A DNA stretch of 64,000 nt from the NCBI GenBank assembly GCA_029204225.1, contig CM055111.1:1556921-1620920 (forward strand). The letters are read 5' to 3'. This DNA comes from Diphasiastrum complanatum (Eukaryota > Streptophyta > Lycopodiopsida > Lycopodiales > Lycopodiaceae). Made by a program: the position numbers and the translations under genes. Each line of letters opens with the position of its first letter. Position 1 is the first letter of the stretch. Under the pieces are notes generated by a model that was not told the DNA's origin, did not search any database, and saw nothing but the letters and a program-made list of their open reading frames with translations. This document shows positions 44,101-51,732 of the stretch, one piece after another.

Positions 44101-44505
44101 ACTTTTTCGAACCACTCCTTTAGGGGATCATTAGATGTAACAACTTTAATGTTGTTTGATGCTCTTTATGAAGTCCTTATTCATTTGCATCTTTGTAGTA
44201 TGTATATTTGGATTGAGGTTTGTACTTCATTATTTGATGCAATTTTCTGAAGTGATTAATAGGCTTGCTTCTTGTTATTCTTGGCCATTCAGGTGAGCTT
44301 GTTGCTTGAGGTTGGAAAAGGTATTTTGCCTCCGAGGTCAGTATGTGATCTTTTAGCCTCCCATGATCGTACTAAGCTGGCCAGAGTTTGCGTGACTGCA
44401 CCTCCTCAAGGTCTTTGCCTAATTTCTGTTAGTTATGATGAGATTTTTTTAGCAGCTCCAAGAAAATTTCACTTAGAAAGTACACATCACTTGCATCATG
44501 TTTGA
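19986..44505 (+). CDS. tRNA pseudouridine synthase, TruA family, six exons (predicted)
   Basis: I joined six exons, 19986-20174, 20383-20518, 34891-35030, 42276-42638, 44026-44088 and 44293-44505, by GT-AG sites with matching phases (1104 bp, 367 residues plus stop). The enzyme family isomerises uridine to pseudouridine in tRNA. Residues 1-45 are Ser/Ala-rich with few acidic residues, suggesting a chloroplast or mitochondrial transit peptide. The TruA domain starts at RLVIAYDGTQYLGWQWQ; SRTDAGVHAWGQ carries the catalytic Asp (about 147). HARYYAHKKMYHY (about 196-208) matches the conserved Tyr region; GFFYKQVRNM and LLLEVGKG complete the C-terminal half. Length suits the family. Introns 2 (14,372 bp) and 3 (7,245 bp) are swollen by retroelements. 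No exon contains a stop or frameshift, so the gene is probably functional. The first acceptor is least certain because exon 2 begins in a non-conserved stretch. Confidence 0.85.
20383..20518 (+). CDS. TruA-family gene, exon 2
   Basis: Follows an acceptor ending TATGGCAG and ends at ATATTTAG before GTTTGT, phase 1. Encodes an acidic spacer, then KWRLVIAYDGTQYL, the first strand of the TruA fold. Confidence 0.75.
20519..22270 (+). other. intron 2 of the TruA-family gene, 5' part
   Basis: No intact gene. The minus strand has short frames at 20684-20850 and about 20870-21000 that read like decayed coding sequence (see separate entry). The rest is AT-rich and unassigned. Confidence 0.4.
20684..21000 (-). 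pseudogene. possible decayed coding fragment, unrecognised
   Basis: On the minus strand one frame gives VVNFAKSATSPRGMKV and TDGCFIVDPRYKFWQPSVL, then a stop. A second frame gives RFVKGQRVVDTAGQTG and EFDTGWPEKILVRIKA, then a stop at 20684. Composition looks protein-like, but I do not recognise the family. It may be chance or an old insertion inside the intron. Confidence 0.25.
22273..22480. repeat. tandem duplication, about 105 bp unit
   Basis: GAATATGGTTGTAAAAGAAG at 22273 recurs as GAATATGCTTGTAAAACAGG at 22378. Both are followed by GGGAACTTGAGA, a TGCCAA segment and ACTTGATA. Two diverged copies within the TruA intron. Confidence 0.75.
22637..23042 (-). pseudogene. hAT-type BED zinc-finger N-terminal fragment
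   Basis: Minus-strand frame open from about 23042 to 22637: DTKPVAGGGVWAKVDL, then RWRSLHCGGLFIGSL, TMIKAHLLQLRG and IYACPRISDEEVQRLMDMYM. The pattern (G-x-RW-x-LxC, GSxTxIKAHL, CPxxxDE) is that of the BED-like zinc finger at the N-terminus of plant hAT/DUF659 transposase-derived proteins; one of the finger cysteines is missing. The transposase body is absent. Could be a hAT remnant or a captured gene fragment. Confidence 0.5.
23246..23576. repeat. tandem repeat, about 160 bp unit, cut by the copia LTR
   Basis: Units start at 23246 (GCATGGAAAAACATAGTGTGG), 23407 (GCACGAAGAAATGCAGTGTAG) and 23566 (GCATGTAGAAAT). Shared internal landmarks are CCCTAA, CATGG-ATTAGGGC and AGGAGTCT. The third copy is broken after 11 bp by the LTR start at 23577, so the repeat predates that insertion. 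Confidence 0.75.
23577..24099 (+). repeat. left LTR of the 23.6-29.4 kb copia element
   Basis: 523 bp, TGTAAAAGATT to AATCTTTCACA. A TATA box (TATAAAA) lies at 23850-23856, about 27 bp after a GGTTTGGACC segment shared with the other LTR. It lacks 127 bp present in the right LTR between GCTGGTTT and TTTCTAACC. Confidence 0.93.
24100..24112 (+). other. primer-binding site (initiator tRNA-Met)
   Basis: TGGTATCAGAGCT directly abuts the LTR end CTTTCACA. This is the usual copia minus-strand primer site. Confidence 0.92.
24701..27514 (+). CDS. copia Gag-protease-integrase polyprotein with non-copia C-terminus
   Basis: 937 codons, uninterrupted. Gag (UBN2 type) occupies residues 1-230; zinc knuckle CFYCGIKGHFASEC at 242-255; protease motif WWIDSGASSHM with catalytic Asp 305; pre-integrase zinc site H438, H443, C472, C475; integrase core with Asp 499, Asp 561 and Glu 597 (D-D-35-E); then GIFVGYSEVSKAYKVYI. 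The RT lead-in (EEEWIQPMDLEYRSLMKSGT) stops near residue 800. The last about 137 residues are unlike RT and resemble no family I know. All residues needed for protease and integrase are present, so the polyprotein might act in trans; without RT it cannot replicate itself. The start follows a 590-base leader behind the primer-binding site. Confidence 0.92.
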   Translation: MATSIGVMLEANDRLTSINYSLWRVMMESLLEMNDVLDIVVGLEERPATQQDQLRYDKRAKKSLHMIKMNVTNELLKEVGKCTSSLEAWNSLKKLYESKFTSRVLTLRRQIFSCLQKNEESPSTFVLRMKALNDELACIDESIKEGELIQVILNGLLDAHANIVQSIAIQKTLPSLMDLQEILINEEYRLQARGGSTSTLQEDAMFTKGKFKGKTKSKWSKGQNQVDASSSGKKKDRSKLKCFYCGIKGHFASECYKKKRDQGDKQGNLTLDEDGLDVQDANDDAFVMSSCMLANDGDLDPWWIDSGASSHMTFYKEYFTSLLAYGNDKRVIYTANDGECAIKGIGTIPISLSTNRNVHLEDVLFIPSITKILLSVSQMLSKGLKVEFDGDACSIKRKDVLIGKGKRQGKLFKLDACVIANQVGCVAREQISIQEVWHKRMRHLNFKSLEVMARKKVVIGLPSSLSNDKHVCESCALSKSPYTRSISRFTKPFQLVHSDIHGFTTISNSGAKMYVTFIDDFSRFCWIYLLKSKDEVYDVFVKFKNARENQFSTKFKCLRGDNGGEYISNKFKAFCDEHGIKREYTTSRTPQQNGVAERKNRTLCESAKAMRLSANLDKPFWDQALLCANFLCNRWPSAILDGRTPFEMLFKRRLSVNFLRTFGCTCYVNITLDDRTKEDPFSRRGIFVGYSEVSKAYKVYIPSTNKVDGSNILDVDEKDPTLDGGDDGPSSSQKPRRTSRERQVPSRLTYDQKGKQVVSGNYVAFLTSLDDPTSVDQARKEEEWIQPMDLEYRSLMKSGTSFGGSSCVHGAMQVDGCYLAVKSNNGSRKQILFNDFDGQVEDQEVDLKALQLVKREVGNLELVKSIKGKVIGKGVMDLFLQHIEDSSKVKGAARKCCSSLLYLFYPCLSNFMWMCANCQDMVKLATLVSIVLMLDLY
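27101..28169 (+). other. about 1.07 kb non-copia insert replacing the RT domain
   Basis: The left join falls at SLMKSGT, at the start of RT; the right join is at HWKLGKRVLRYIIG, the RT end as seen at 5220 on the minus strand. Sequence in between has no RT motif. It reads open in the polyprotein frame to 27514 and in the -1 frame from 27385 to 28182 (265 codons, with hydrophobic stretches such as FVLAFLADFV). Neither product resembles a known family. It may be a captured host fragment or part of another repeat. Confidence 0.8.
28170..28749 (+). pseudogene. copia RNase H domain of the 23.6-29.4 kb element
   Basis: KRVLRYIIGTRDFGILYEGS, then GFSDSDYAGDVMDRKS carries the first RNase H carboxylates. 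A one-base deletion near 28320 shifts the frame to 28349-28750 (ISWMSKKQATISLSSSEAEY, FCDNQSAQRMASNPIFHARS, ECVADIFTKAL). It ends with GV-stop overlapping the LTR start. Confidence 0.88.
28733..28745 (+). other. polypurine tract
   Basis: GTTGAAGAGGGAG immediately before the LTR start TGTGAAAG, the usual plus-strand priming site. Confidence 0.8.
28746..29395 (+). repeat. right LTR of the 23.6-29.4 kb copia element
   Basis: 650 bp, TGTGAAAGATT to AATCTTTCACA; near identical to the left LTR except for 127 extra bases at about 29214-29340. TATA box at 29020-29026. Confidence 0.93.
29396..29414 (+). other. second primer-binding site beyond the right LTR
   Basis: TGGTATCAGAGCTTATGTT follows the right LTR, identical over 19 bases to the sequence after the left LTR at 24100. 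It indicates that this LTR was once the 5' LTR of an element now mostly lost. Confidence 0.88.
29415..29921. other. intron sequence between copia and gypsy elements
   Basis: About 500 bp with no recognisable gene. Includes a small GGGGCTCCAAGACCCC dyad at about 29439. Confidence 0.4.
29922..30646 (+). repeat. 5' LTR of the gypsy element
   Basis: Starts TGTTGGAGGG and ends CACTACA, just before the primer-binding site. Contains a TATA box (TATAAAAAG, about 30225) and a downstream AATAAA (about 30284), as expected for U3-R. No second LTR copy was found to confirm the left boundary. Confidence 0.6.
30980..31470 (+). repeat. scattered CCTTCGCC / GGCGAAG motif in the gypsy leader
   Basis: CCTTCGCC occurs at 30987, 31138, 31303 and 31457, with a CTTCGCC at 31316. 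Its complement GGCGAAG lies at 31042, 31193 and 31370. The copies alternate in orientation and could pair as stem-loops in the transcript. Confidence 0.65.
31625..32520 (+). pseudogene. gypsy gag, C-terminal part with double zinc knuckle
   Basis: The 31625-32089 frame ends with two zinc knuckles, CFACGESHRVAEC and CRDCGYGHCYKDC. The following frame 32086-32520 encodes a low-complexity acidic linker (VTRAQKQKEPVADPVP) and a coiled segment. The N-terminal gag body is missing; much of 30,670-31,620 is non-coding leader. Confidence 0.8.
32760..33510 (+). pseudogene. gypsy retropepsin-like domain and linker
   Basis: FAIKLADQTTVRPRGMVEDIPVRI and NVYRVLLGRPWLR (32777-33277) are the C-terminal half of gypsy retropepsin with its conserved LGRPWL. 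The catalytic Asp half is absent. The linker continues in two frames to 33504. Confidence 0.8.
33587..34460 (+). pseudogene. gypsy reverse transcriptase fragment
   Basis: RT frame 33587-34357: DCFAWTYQDLKGIP, FIYEIEHTEWISRIVIVPKK, NGKLRICVNLKALNKVT, PLPFIESILDRLAGAEAYSFLDG, FGLCNAPSSFQRVM and YLDD (as ENYLDDLG). Frame is lost soon after YLDD. LIDALSRQ near 34438 is the RNase H tail after a large deletion. Confidence 0.9.
34891..35030 (+). CDS. TruA-family gene, exon 3 (catalytic Asp)
   Basis: 140 bp after acceptor TTTGAAG, ending GGTCAG before GTTTTA. It completes the split Gly codon and encodes WQWQPKGGSVQYMIEDAL through SRTDAGVHAWGQ, with the catalytic Asp in RTDAG. It sits 14.4 kb from exon 2 but matches phase exactly. 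Confidence 0.9.
35031..37300 (+). other. intron 3 of the TruA-family gene, 5' part
   Basis: AT-rich intron sequence with no recognisable gene or element. Frames on either strand are short and without known motifs. Confidence 0.5.
37380..38600 (+). pseudogene. Ty3/gypsy gag and protease fragment
   Basis: 37420-37790 encodes a gypsy gag core (ATYRLQETAQCWW, TTWEAFKHMFTENW, LKQGNVSVQEYADKYREAL). After a frameshifted linker, a zinc knuckle CFGCLGRHRWKEC lies at about 38132-38170. The retropepsin N-terminal half follows (VLILFDIGSSHNVIN), with the usual D-S/T-G changed to DIG. It ends at a purine run (GAGGGGGGAAGGGA, about 38538) and TGTTACAGC at 38552, which looks like a 3' LTR start after a large internal deletion. 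RT and integrase are gone. Confidence 0.8.
38552..39060 (+). repeat. possible LTR with 77-bp internal tandem repeat
   Basis: Begins TGTTACAGC right after a polypurine run. At 38833 and 38910 a 42-bp block (GTCATATGC...CAGTGAATGAGTGAC) is repeated with a 77-bp period. A TGTGGTGACA / CTATGGTGACA pair at 38640-38690 adds a further small duplication. No second LTR was found. Confidence 0.5.
39228..40085 (+). pseudogene. Ty1/copia RT/RNase H fragment
   Basis: ASQCKDWMKEEYCFGFKNDTWELV is the RT start; KFKARLIAKSYV and GFDFDETFTPVA follow with stops. A deletion then leads to RNase H (GFYDADWANNAETRILISGYVFFLGS, ALSSKEPEYSA, EASFHARTKHIEVHYHYV, STDDQVADLFTERLTKDKF). It ends MLGVHENKTIIKGE with a purine tract CAAGGGGGAG. 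A lineage different from the others here. Confidence 0.85.
40131..40192. repeat. C-run and purine-rich low-complexity tract
   Basis: CCCCGCCCTCCCCCC followed by a 15-A run and AAAAG repeats, just downstream of the copia fragment. Confidence 0.9.
40193..42275 (+). other. intron 3 of the TruA-family gene, 3' part
   Basis: No recognised gene. A weak duplication links 40,873-40,930 and 41,061-41,115 (both AAAGAAATTTCA, TCAAGCCAT, TTTCAACAATCAA). Minus-strand frames at 41097-41342 and 41452-41652 have no recognisable motif. Confidence 0.4.
42276..42638 (+). CDS. TruA-family gene, exon 4
   Basis: 121 codons between acceptor GAGTTTCAG and donor GTAAAG, phase 0 on both sides. Encodes VAHFVTP, NGILPQDIRI, FHARYYAHKKMYHYTVYV and AAQFFVGVHDFTTF, the central TruA domain. 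Confidence 0.92.
42639..44025 (+). other. intron 4 of the TruA-family gene
   Basis: GTAAAG...TTTTCAG intron of 1387 bp. No element recognised. Intron 5 (44089-44292) is 204 bp. Confidence 0.75.
44026..44088 (+). CDS. TruA-family gene, exon 5
   Basis: 21 codons after CTTTTCAG, before GTATGC. Encodes APILRFEVEGTGFFYKQVRN plus M, the conserved G-x-GFFY-x-x-VRNM block; phase 0 on both sides. Confidence 0.9.
44293..44505 (+). CDS. TruA-family gene, exon 6
   Basis: Starts after GGCCATTCAG and runs 70 codons to TGA. Encodes VSLLLEVGKGILPPRSV and TAPPQGLCLISVSY, the conserved C-terminal strand of TruA enzymes. Confidence 0.9.
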   Translation: MSLLLEVGKGILPPRSVCDLLASHDRTKLARVCVTAPPQGLCLISVSYDEIFLAAPRKFHLESTHHLHHV

Positions 44506-47417
44506 AAACTGTTTATTTGGATAGAGATTTCGTGATGTATGTTGTATACTGAAAATCATCAAGTTACCATGCAAGCTTGTCTACATGTTTCATTTTGTTG
44601 CCTGATTTAACATCATTTGAAATGCTCTTCAAGCTTGCATAGGAGGTTATGCATCACACTATGGATTGTTTTAGGCATTGTTACAAACAGTTGTTGTGGT
44701 CATTTGTCTCTTTGTATATTTTCTTATTTATTTTCCATTACCAGTCATTTATGTCTATCTTCTGTGATATATGCATCTTTCTTCTATGTATTGAGACAAT
44801 GATTAGAATGTTAAGGTTCAGACAAATTCTGCTAACGGGAAGTTAAAAACAAGTTGGAGATTCAGATCTTATGGCCCATACGTTCAACTATAATATGTTA
44901 AGTTTAATGAGATGGCTAAGGCTAAAGGCTTGGCTCAGATCCTTTTCTCCTTTGCAAAACCCTGTTCTGAGATTTTCAGTAAGACAGTTAGATCATAGAC
45001 TGCTCCTACTGGAAGATTTTGCCGTAGAATAATGATCTGAGCTTTGTTGTAGAATGAAGTTTTTCTGTCTTGCATACTTGTAGCGCTACCATGATATGAA
45101 TGTAGTGTACCAGTGGTTGGAATTCAGACAAGCCAGGTTAGTTATGGTGCACAACATAAAAAATTAGCATGAAACAGTTTTACAGTTCGTCTTTATGATG
45201 GTTGAGAACTATAATGTCAGCATTCTTGCTTATTTGGGATGTTGTGGAGGCTTTTTAATCAAGGAGACAATCGAAGTTGTGAATCTACATCATTTCCTCT
45301 ACTTTCAAGATCGTTGTAAACAAAACTCACAGGAACATTCTTGAATATCTTCTGAATGTTTCAGAGACATACACTTCAGTGGAAACTATTCGTACTGGTC
45401 TTATGTTTTGTCTTCCTACAAGCATGCAAGAGATTGTGAATCTACATCATTTCCGCTACTTTCAAGATCATTGTAAACAAAACTGACAAGAACATCCTTG
45501 AATATCTTCTGAATATTTCAGAGACATACACTTCAGTGGAAAATATCCGTACTGATCTTATGTTTTTTCTTCCTAGAAGCATGCAAGAGGTAGATAGAGA
45601 TGAAGCATATCACCCAGTCAATTATTGTACCAAAGCAAATCGAAAGAATTTTTGATACCATAATGTCTTCTTAGGTGATGGTAAAAAAGGGTGTCATTTG
45701 AGCAATAGCCTGAGGTTTTTCTTTCTGGTGGGTGAGCCAAAGGCCCTATACTCTGTAGCACATACTATATACAGACATTTGTGATATGGTGGGATTATTT
45801 GGCCATTATTTTAACAGAAGTGATAATTGTGAATGCACCTGACATTGGCAATGAGCTTGAAGATCCTACGGTATCATTTGAGTGCATCTATGATAGACGT
45901 TGGAGTTGTATAAACATTTACAATTAGTTTATGTAGTAAACCTCTTATGGCTCAATACAGCTTGACGACCAATAGTTCTTATTGGAGGATTTTTGGAGGA
46001 GAGCAACCAAGATATGATGATGGCCATCTTTGCACAAATGAAGTGAAAGTGTAACGTTTCAAATGGGTACCATGAGTTTCCCAAACCAGCGGATTGCAGA
46101 ATAGCCAAAGTTCACATTGTTGCTCAATCTAATCAATATTGCTCACTTAGTGGAGGCTTGGTAGCTACCTAACAAACGCATTTTCCTTGTATGCATCCAA
46201 CCATAGGATAAGATCCTTTGTAAACTTGATGGAAGCCTTAGGGATATTATCTACTTCTCAAAAAGGTAGGTAAGCAAAGTAAAATTGAACTTCTTTACCA
46301 AAGGCTACAAGCTGGGTGGTCTATTGCTATATCAACCTGGAAACGCTTTGCAAAATTACTGTTCTCAGTAGATTTGAGAACTCAGTAAATTGAAAGCTTG
46401 ATCAGTTTCTCTGCCAAATCTGGAGATCTCATTAGAATTGGGATGATAACCGTCTTTGTGTTCTTGTAGAATAAGATTTTTAAATCAGATTTTTTTTTTG
46501 TTTGGGAAAAAGATGAATTTCAGCTTACGTGAATAGCTCATTCAAGCTTAGTTATTTGCTGGATGATATGCATGTTTGTAAATTATGTGCAAGGCACCAG
46601 TTGTGCTTGGTTGCGAATCGTGATCATGATATAGATTCAGTTGATATGCTACATAAATTTATTAGATAAAGCATATTTAAATATGGTCATGCCCTTGACA
46701 TTAAGCTAGGATTACGTGTGGAGATTTGAAAGGAGTTGATTTGAACAAGAGCCTTGAGAATTCTTAGATGCAAACTGAGAATTTCCTATGCACAAAGCAG
46801 GTTGCAAGCCTTTAAATACTTCTTCAGGCCCTTGAGAATCATCAAGTGTCAGCTTGAATTCATTGAAAGCAGTGATGTTGAATCAGCTTATGAAGATAAA
46901 CTTAAGTGACACCTCCAAGAGAAATAATGATAGTACCTAGCGTTATTTGTATATAGAATTATCCTCAAATTCTTGTAGATGTTACTGATAATTTGATTCA
47001 TATCTTCGTACTTACCTCTTATATTGTTGTGTAGTCAAATTGAATGCGGTATGAATTCGTGAGCCTTTTAAGTGTAGATGTTCCCTATGTATTTGCAAGC
47101 TATGATAACATGTTGTCCTTCATGTTTGTGATGTGTAACTCTTTCATACTTTTTTGGTAAACATCTCCCGCCGGGGAAATGATAAATGAGAAATGAATAT
47201 AGGCAATGGAGAAATGCCATGTCATCACACTTAAGTCAAACTAGTGCATAGTAACTACAATGGTGCATGTGGAAGATAGGGAGAAAGTGATGTGTATTGT
47301 TAGGTCGAGAATTTATGTTGAAATAAACTCAGTAAGACTCCTATAAATTGCTAAAAACGTCAAATTTGGCTTTTAAGAGATTGATGTGCTTTTCTAGCGT
47401 GGTGTTGTTGTCCCCTC
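44506..47417. other. gene-free stretch downstream of the TruA-family gene
   Basis: The first 200-300 bases probably include the 3' UTR of the TruA gene. The remainder has no recognisable ORF or element apart from the tandem repeat at 45277-45591. Confidence 0.4.
45277..45591. repeat. tandem duplication, 157 bp unit, two copies
   Basis: TTGTGAATCTACATCATTTCC starts at 45277 and at 45434. The units stay aligned through CTACTTTCAAGATC, GAATATCTTCTGAAT, CAGAGACATACACTTCAGTG and AGCATGCAAGAG, with roughly ten substitutions, so it is fairly recent. Confidence 0.9.
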
Positions 47418-47541
47418 TGAGACGATCCCCAAAGATCAAGTCAACAAGAACACTTGAAAGGAGACGATGGAGCCAAACCACCCAACCAAGCATAGGCCTA
47501 AGTGCAGGCACCTAAGCCTCACTCCCAAGCCACAATATGTG

Positions 47542-47587
<46 letters not shown>

Positions 47588-47905
47588 GATTTTCTAATGG
47601 TAGAAGGGCGAGTTTCTACTTGTATATAGTGTATGATAGTTTGTGGATGATGACATGCAAAACCCTCCCTGCACTCTGATCTCACTCTAAATTCGACTAA
47701 TAGTCTCTTTGCATGCATGTAACCGTCACATATCATGTGTAGCTCTGTGTCACTATAGAAATGCTTGGGTCCTCACAAGGTTATTAGTTATATGACTGGC
47801 CTTGAATGAAATTTTGAGGCGTAATTGATAATCTCAACACTGGAGGGCCCAAATACCCAAGTTAGGGAATATTCCAAATCCTCGTAATCGGACATGGACA
47901 TAACA
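47418..47905 (-). repeat. 3' LTR of the LARD-like element
   Basis: 488 bp; starts TGTTATGTCC (47905, minus strand) after the purine tract and ends CGTCTCA at 47418. Contains a GA microsatellite near its 3' end. Confidence 0.7.
47545..47582. repeat. (GA)n microsatellite
   Basis: About 19 uninterrupted GA units inside the LTR; absent from the matching position of the other LTR copy, where an AT run (51733-51758) stands instead. Confidence 0.95.
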
Positions 47906-50900
47906 TTCCTCCCCCCTTAAACTACTTTTGTCCTTGGAAGTGAAAATTTAGGCAAGTTGTTTTTTACACTCTTGACTATAGTCCAAGAATTATTATCCTG
48001 AGTCTAACCTATTCATCTGGTTAAGCACTCAGAGATAGAACGATTCTTTATTGGTTTATCTATGATTTTGAGCACTATTCTCAAATCCTTAATATATACC
48101 AAGCAATATATACTCCAATTGGGTTTGATCATCTCCAATTGAAAGGCGTCATTTTTATGTGAATTCAATTTTCATTGATTTACATGAAGCATCGGGTGAA
48201 TCATCACATTACCTTAGAAATCAAGTTCAAAAGCTAAAAAAATCATTATAATGTTATATTTCAAAATCACTATATCTCGTAGGTTAAAGTTTTTAGATAT
48301 GTATACCCTTAGAACGTCCGAATTCCAACGTATAACCAATTCAACTCACCCAAAACTTCTAGGAGATCTATCAAGACGCATACAAGTTCCAACTCAGTCT
48401 TGAGTATCACAAATGCCCACATGAGTTAATTGCATTATTTGATTTGCAATCTTTTGAATCTTAATAGTTTTTCAGCTCCATAATAATCAGAGATCCAAGT
48501 TAAGTATCGTACATATACATAATCAGACTATTATTCGTAACATAGTATCTTCCACCAGTATGAGCAAATTCTCTTTTAAAAAATTTCTCAATGAGATAGC
48601 CCATGAGACAAATACGTCCTCATTTTTTTTCATTGGAGCAAAGAAAGTAGATTTTACTAAAGTACTTATCTAATTTCTTGTCTCATTCAAAAATCAAGTA
48701 CTCAAAAGTAAATAACATATATGGGAAAATCTTTGAGAGGGAAAAACATATCCACTTTAATAAACCACTTTACTTATAGTAGCACAAATTTTTTTCACTC
48801 AAACAAACCCTCACAGATCTCAGTACATGTACTAAGATTAGATTGAGCCATACATGCATCCAAGAATTTAGGATTAAAACCAAAACTTGTTTCATCTTGA
48901 TCCAATTTACAACAATCTTATGGTTCTTAAACTTGATCAATATAGCTTAAGTTTAATCTTCTCCTATATTACCATGCATATAAATAATTCGATTCTCAAA
49001 CAACAACTAGTTTCAGATTGTAATTCATAGTTCTTAGAAAATTTTTCTATTACTTCCGAACAGTTTCACTTATGTGCAGATCCTTTTTTTTTTTTTTTAC
49101 CTATGCTGTAAATGGATCGTTTATCTTCCGACCCAACATTAATGAGATACTGATGAAATATTTGAAATCATAAAAAAAGTCGGTAATGGAATGTCCCACA
49201 CTAAGGTTAAGCCTTTGATCATAAGATATTTTAATTGAGTAATAGAAAATCTCATGTACTAGTAATTCAACTATCTAACAGAGATTAGAAAAAGTTGGAT
49301 TAAATTTATGGCTTTTTAATCACCTTATTAACCTTCATTGGTTAGTGTGAATTGAGAGTGGCCAACTCAGGTGATAAATTTTTTCTTACTAATTAGTTTC
49401 AAATGTAATTTAAGATTTATTAGTGTATCTTTTGCAATTGCCATTACAATTAGCTCATGGTTGTTAACAATTTTCATAAACATTTTTACAAACTATTCTA
49501 AAAGAATCTTAGCATAAAGGCATATGTAAGGAATGACTCAATAACAAGTAATATGCAACTTTTTTAGGGATTACAAATACTGCTAGTGCATAATACAATT
49601 CCATAATCAAATTAATAACTTTGATATCTTGTTTCACTTCATCTCTTAAAAATTTAGTTCCCCAGGAATTCTAAGTTTAAGCAAGAAAAAAGTGAACATC
49701 TAAGATTTAATAATTGTTTAATGAATTTTTTAGGGATTATATAACTAACTCAATTCCATCAGTTCTTGTAGCTATGACAATTATTTCCATTGCTCAGCCA
49801 ATTAAGTGTCACACTTAATTTGTTGGTAGAACGAATATAAGTGGCATTCCACGTTGGACTGATTTCCAAAGGAATATTGATCTGTTTCTTGTCATACTGA
49901 CTACTTATCTTAGGAAAATTTTTGACATCGAATTGATAGGCATCGATACCATGTCAATCTAGTGACATCCGTGATTTAAAATTTGACGGAAATTCAAAAA
50001 ACTTCTATAAAATCATAATCACTAATTCACCCAGTTTTATAAGTAAACAATAATTACTCTATTTACCGTTCACCAAAAAATTTTACAATTTACAATTTTC
50101 TTGCAATACTTTTTCAAATATTGTTTGTAACCAAGTAACTTGAAGCAAATCAAATTGGTAGTCGATTATATCGGTCTCAAGCATACAATTAGTTCCCAAA
50201 TTCGAAGACGTTGTTTAGCCAAGCATGCAATCTCGAACACGCAAAAATTGAGCTTTTGTCTCTCACAACATATTAAAAAATTGATTTTCAACTAATTGTA
50301 TGAATAACTTTCTGGAAAAAAATTGAACTACTCTATGTTCAATTAGTTTTTTCACTATTAATGATGAATTCGATTTATAATAGAAGATTTCATGCTCACA
50401 TTTGAGTGTCCTAAAATTGCCAAAAAAGACCAAAACCTTAAACATTGATAACTTTTTTTATTCTCGTTGAAAGTAGGTGTTGTAAAGCTAGGCCTAGGTT
50501 GTTTTTGTGTCAACTACAAGACTACCACGTTATTACTAACAATATATGGGCTAACAAAAAGCATGATAAAAGCATTCAAAAATCTCAAAACTCCATGCAT
50601 GGCTTAGAAGTAGAATTTCCAATAGTCAATAGGGATTCAAAATAGCCTAGTGAATATGTCTATCAAATTGGTGGGTTGTGGTTTCGTTAGAAACAAGCGA
50701 AAATAATTTTTTTTGAAGGTTCTTTTGGGGGTGCTTTTGATCTTGCCTTCTGTAGCTTCGTGCAACTCACTCTGAACACAAATGGGATTTGACATAGGCT
50801 CAGTGGAGAGCTAACATGACCTATTATTAGCACCTAAGAGCTTCAAGCATGAAGCCCAATTGATCCTAGCACACAATCGAACTACAGAAAAGAGCCAAAA

Positions 50901-51585
50901 TTTATGATTTTAAAGCATTGAACAACTTCTACAATCTAAAGCTGATTGATACAACTACTAGAAAGCTTCAATATTGTCCTAATTGACTTGAACAAGGTTG
51001 CTACAATTTTAGAATGCCAACATAAAACGAATTCCATAAGTAAATGACTACAAATCATGTTTTTTTGGTAAAAAATTGATGGGTTTTCACATGTTTTGAT
51101 GCTTTAATATAACACTCTACTGTCTTTTGACGTAAATTCGACTTTATTACAACAATTTTAACAATGATTCAATCACTATCCAACATCAAATTATAGCCAA
51201 AAATTATTGAAATTGAACTTTTTTTGGCTATTCCTTTGATGTTTTATATTTGATTTAGCTTGTTTTCGATTATTGATTTGGAATAAAAAAAGGTGTGAAG
51301 CATTATTCACTTCAGTAGCATGCAATGTCTAATCAAAGGTTAAGCCAACCAATAGCAAGAAACTGCTACTATTCCATGAAAAAATGTAATTTCATCGATA
51401 ATCAGATAGCACTTTAGCCTAAGCCAAGATCCATCTTAAAGAACCAATAAGTGCGTAAGAAATCTGAGTAGTCTTACTTGAAGATGGTAATACCAACATG
51501 AATAGTAGGTGAAAAACAATGATTCCCTACCAAAAAACTGGAAGTAAGAACCATTGCCTCCACCTTCCAATCCAATTATAAGCTT
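47906..51585 (-). other. coding-free internal region of the LARD-like element
   Basis: About 3.7 kb, strongly AT-rich. The few frames of 60 or more codons (50263-50445, 50445-50645, 51436-51693) show no gag, protease, RT, RNase H or integrase motif. Confidence 0.6.
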
Positions 51586-51598
51586 GGCTTTGATATCA
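51586..51598 (-). other. degenerate primer-binding site
   Basis: Minus strand TGATATCAAAGCC, differing from TGGTATCAGAGCC by two G-to-A changes; one base from the LTR end. Confidence 0.7.
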
Positions 51599-51732
51599 CT
51601 GAGATGATGCCCAAAGATCAAGTATGCAAGAATACTTGATAGGAGATAGTGGACCCAAACCACACAAGCAAGTAGAGTTGTAAGATCAGTCACCTAAGCC
51701 TCACTCCCAAGCCACAATTTGTGAATACAAGG

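Larger units (their letters stand above)
47418..51725 (-). mobile_element. non-coding LTR retroelement (LARD-like), minus strand
   Basis: A direct repeat of about 125 bp at 47418-47541 and 51600-51725 shares CCCAAAGATCAAGT and a run containing CACCTAAGCCTCACTCCCAAG. On the minus strand the higher copy is followed by TGATATCAAAGCC (51598-51586), two G-to-A changes from the copia primer-binding site. The lower copy belongs to a 488-bp LTR starting TGTTATGTCCATG at 47905, preceded by the polypurine tract TTAAGGGGGGAGGAA. The about 3.7 kb between holds no ORF with retroviral motifs. LTRs, primer site and purine tract without coding capacity fit a large non-autonomous (LARD-type) element. The upper LTR is truncated or replaced beyond 51727. 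Confidence 0.7.
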
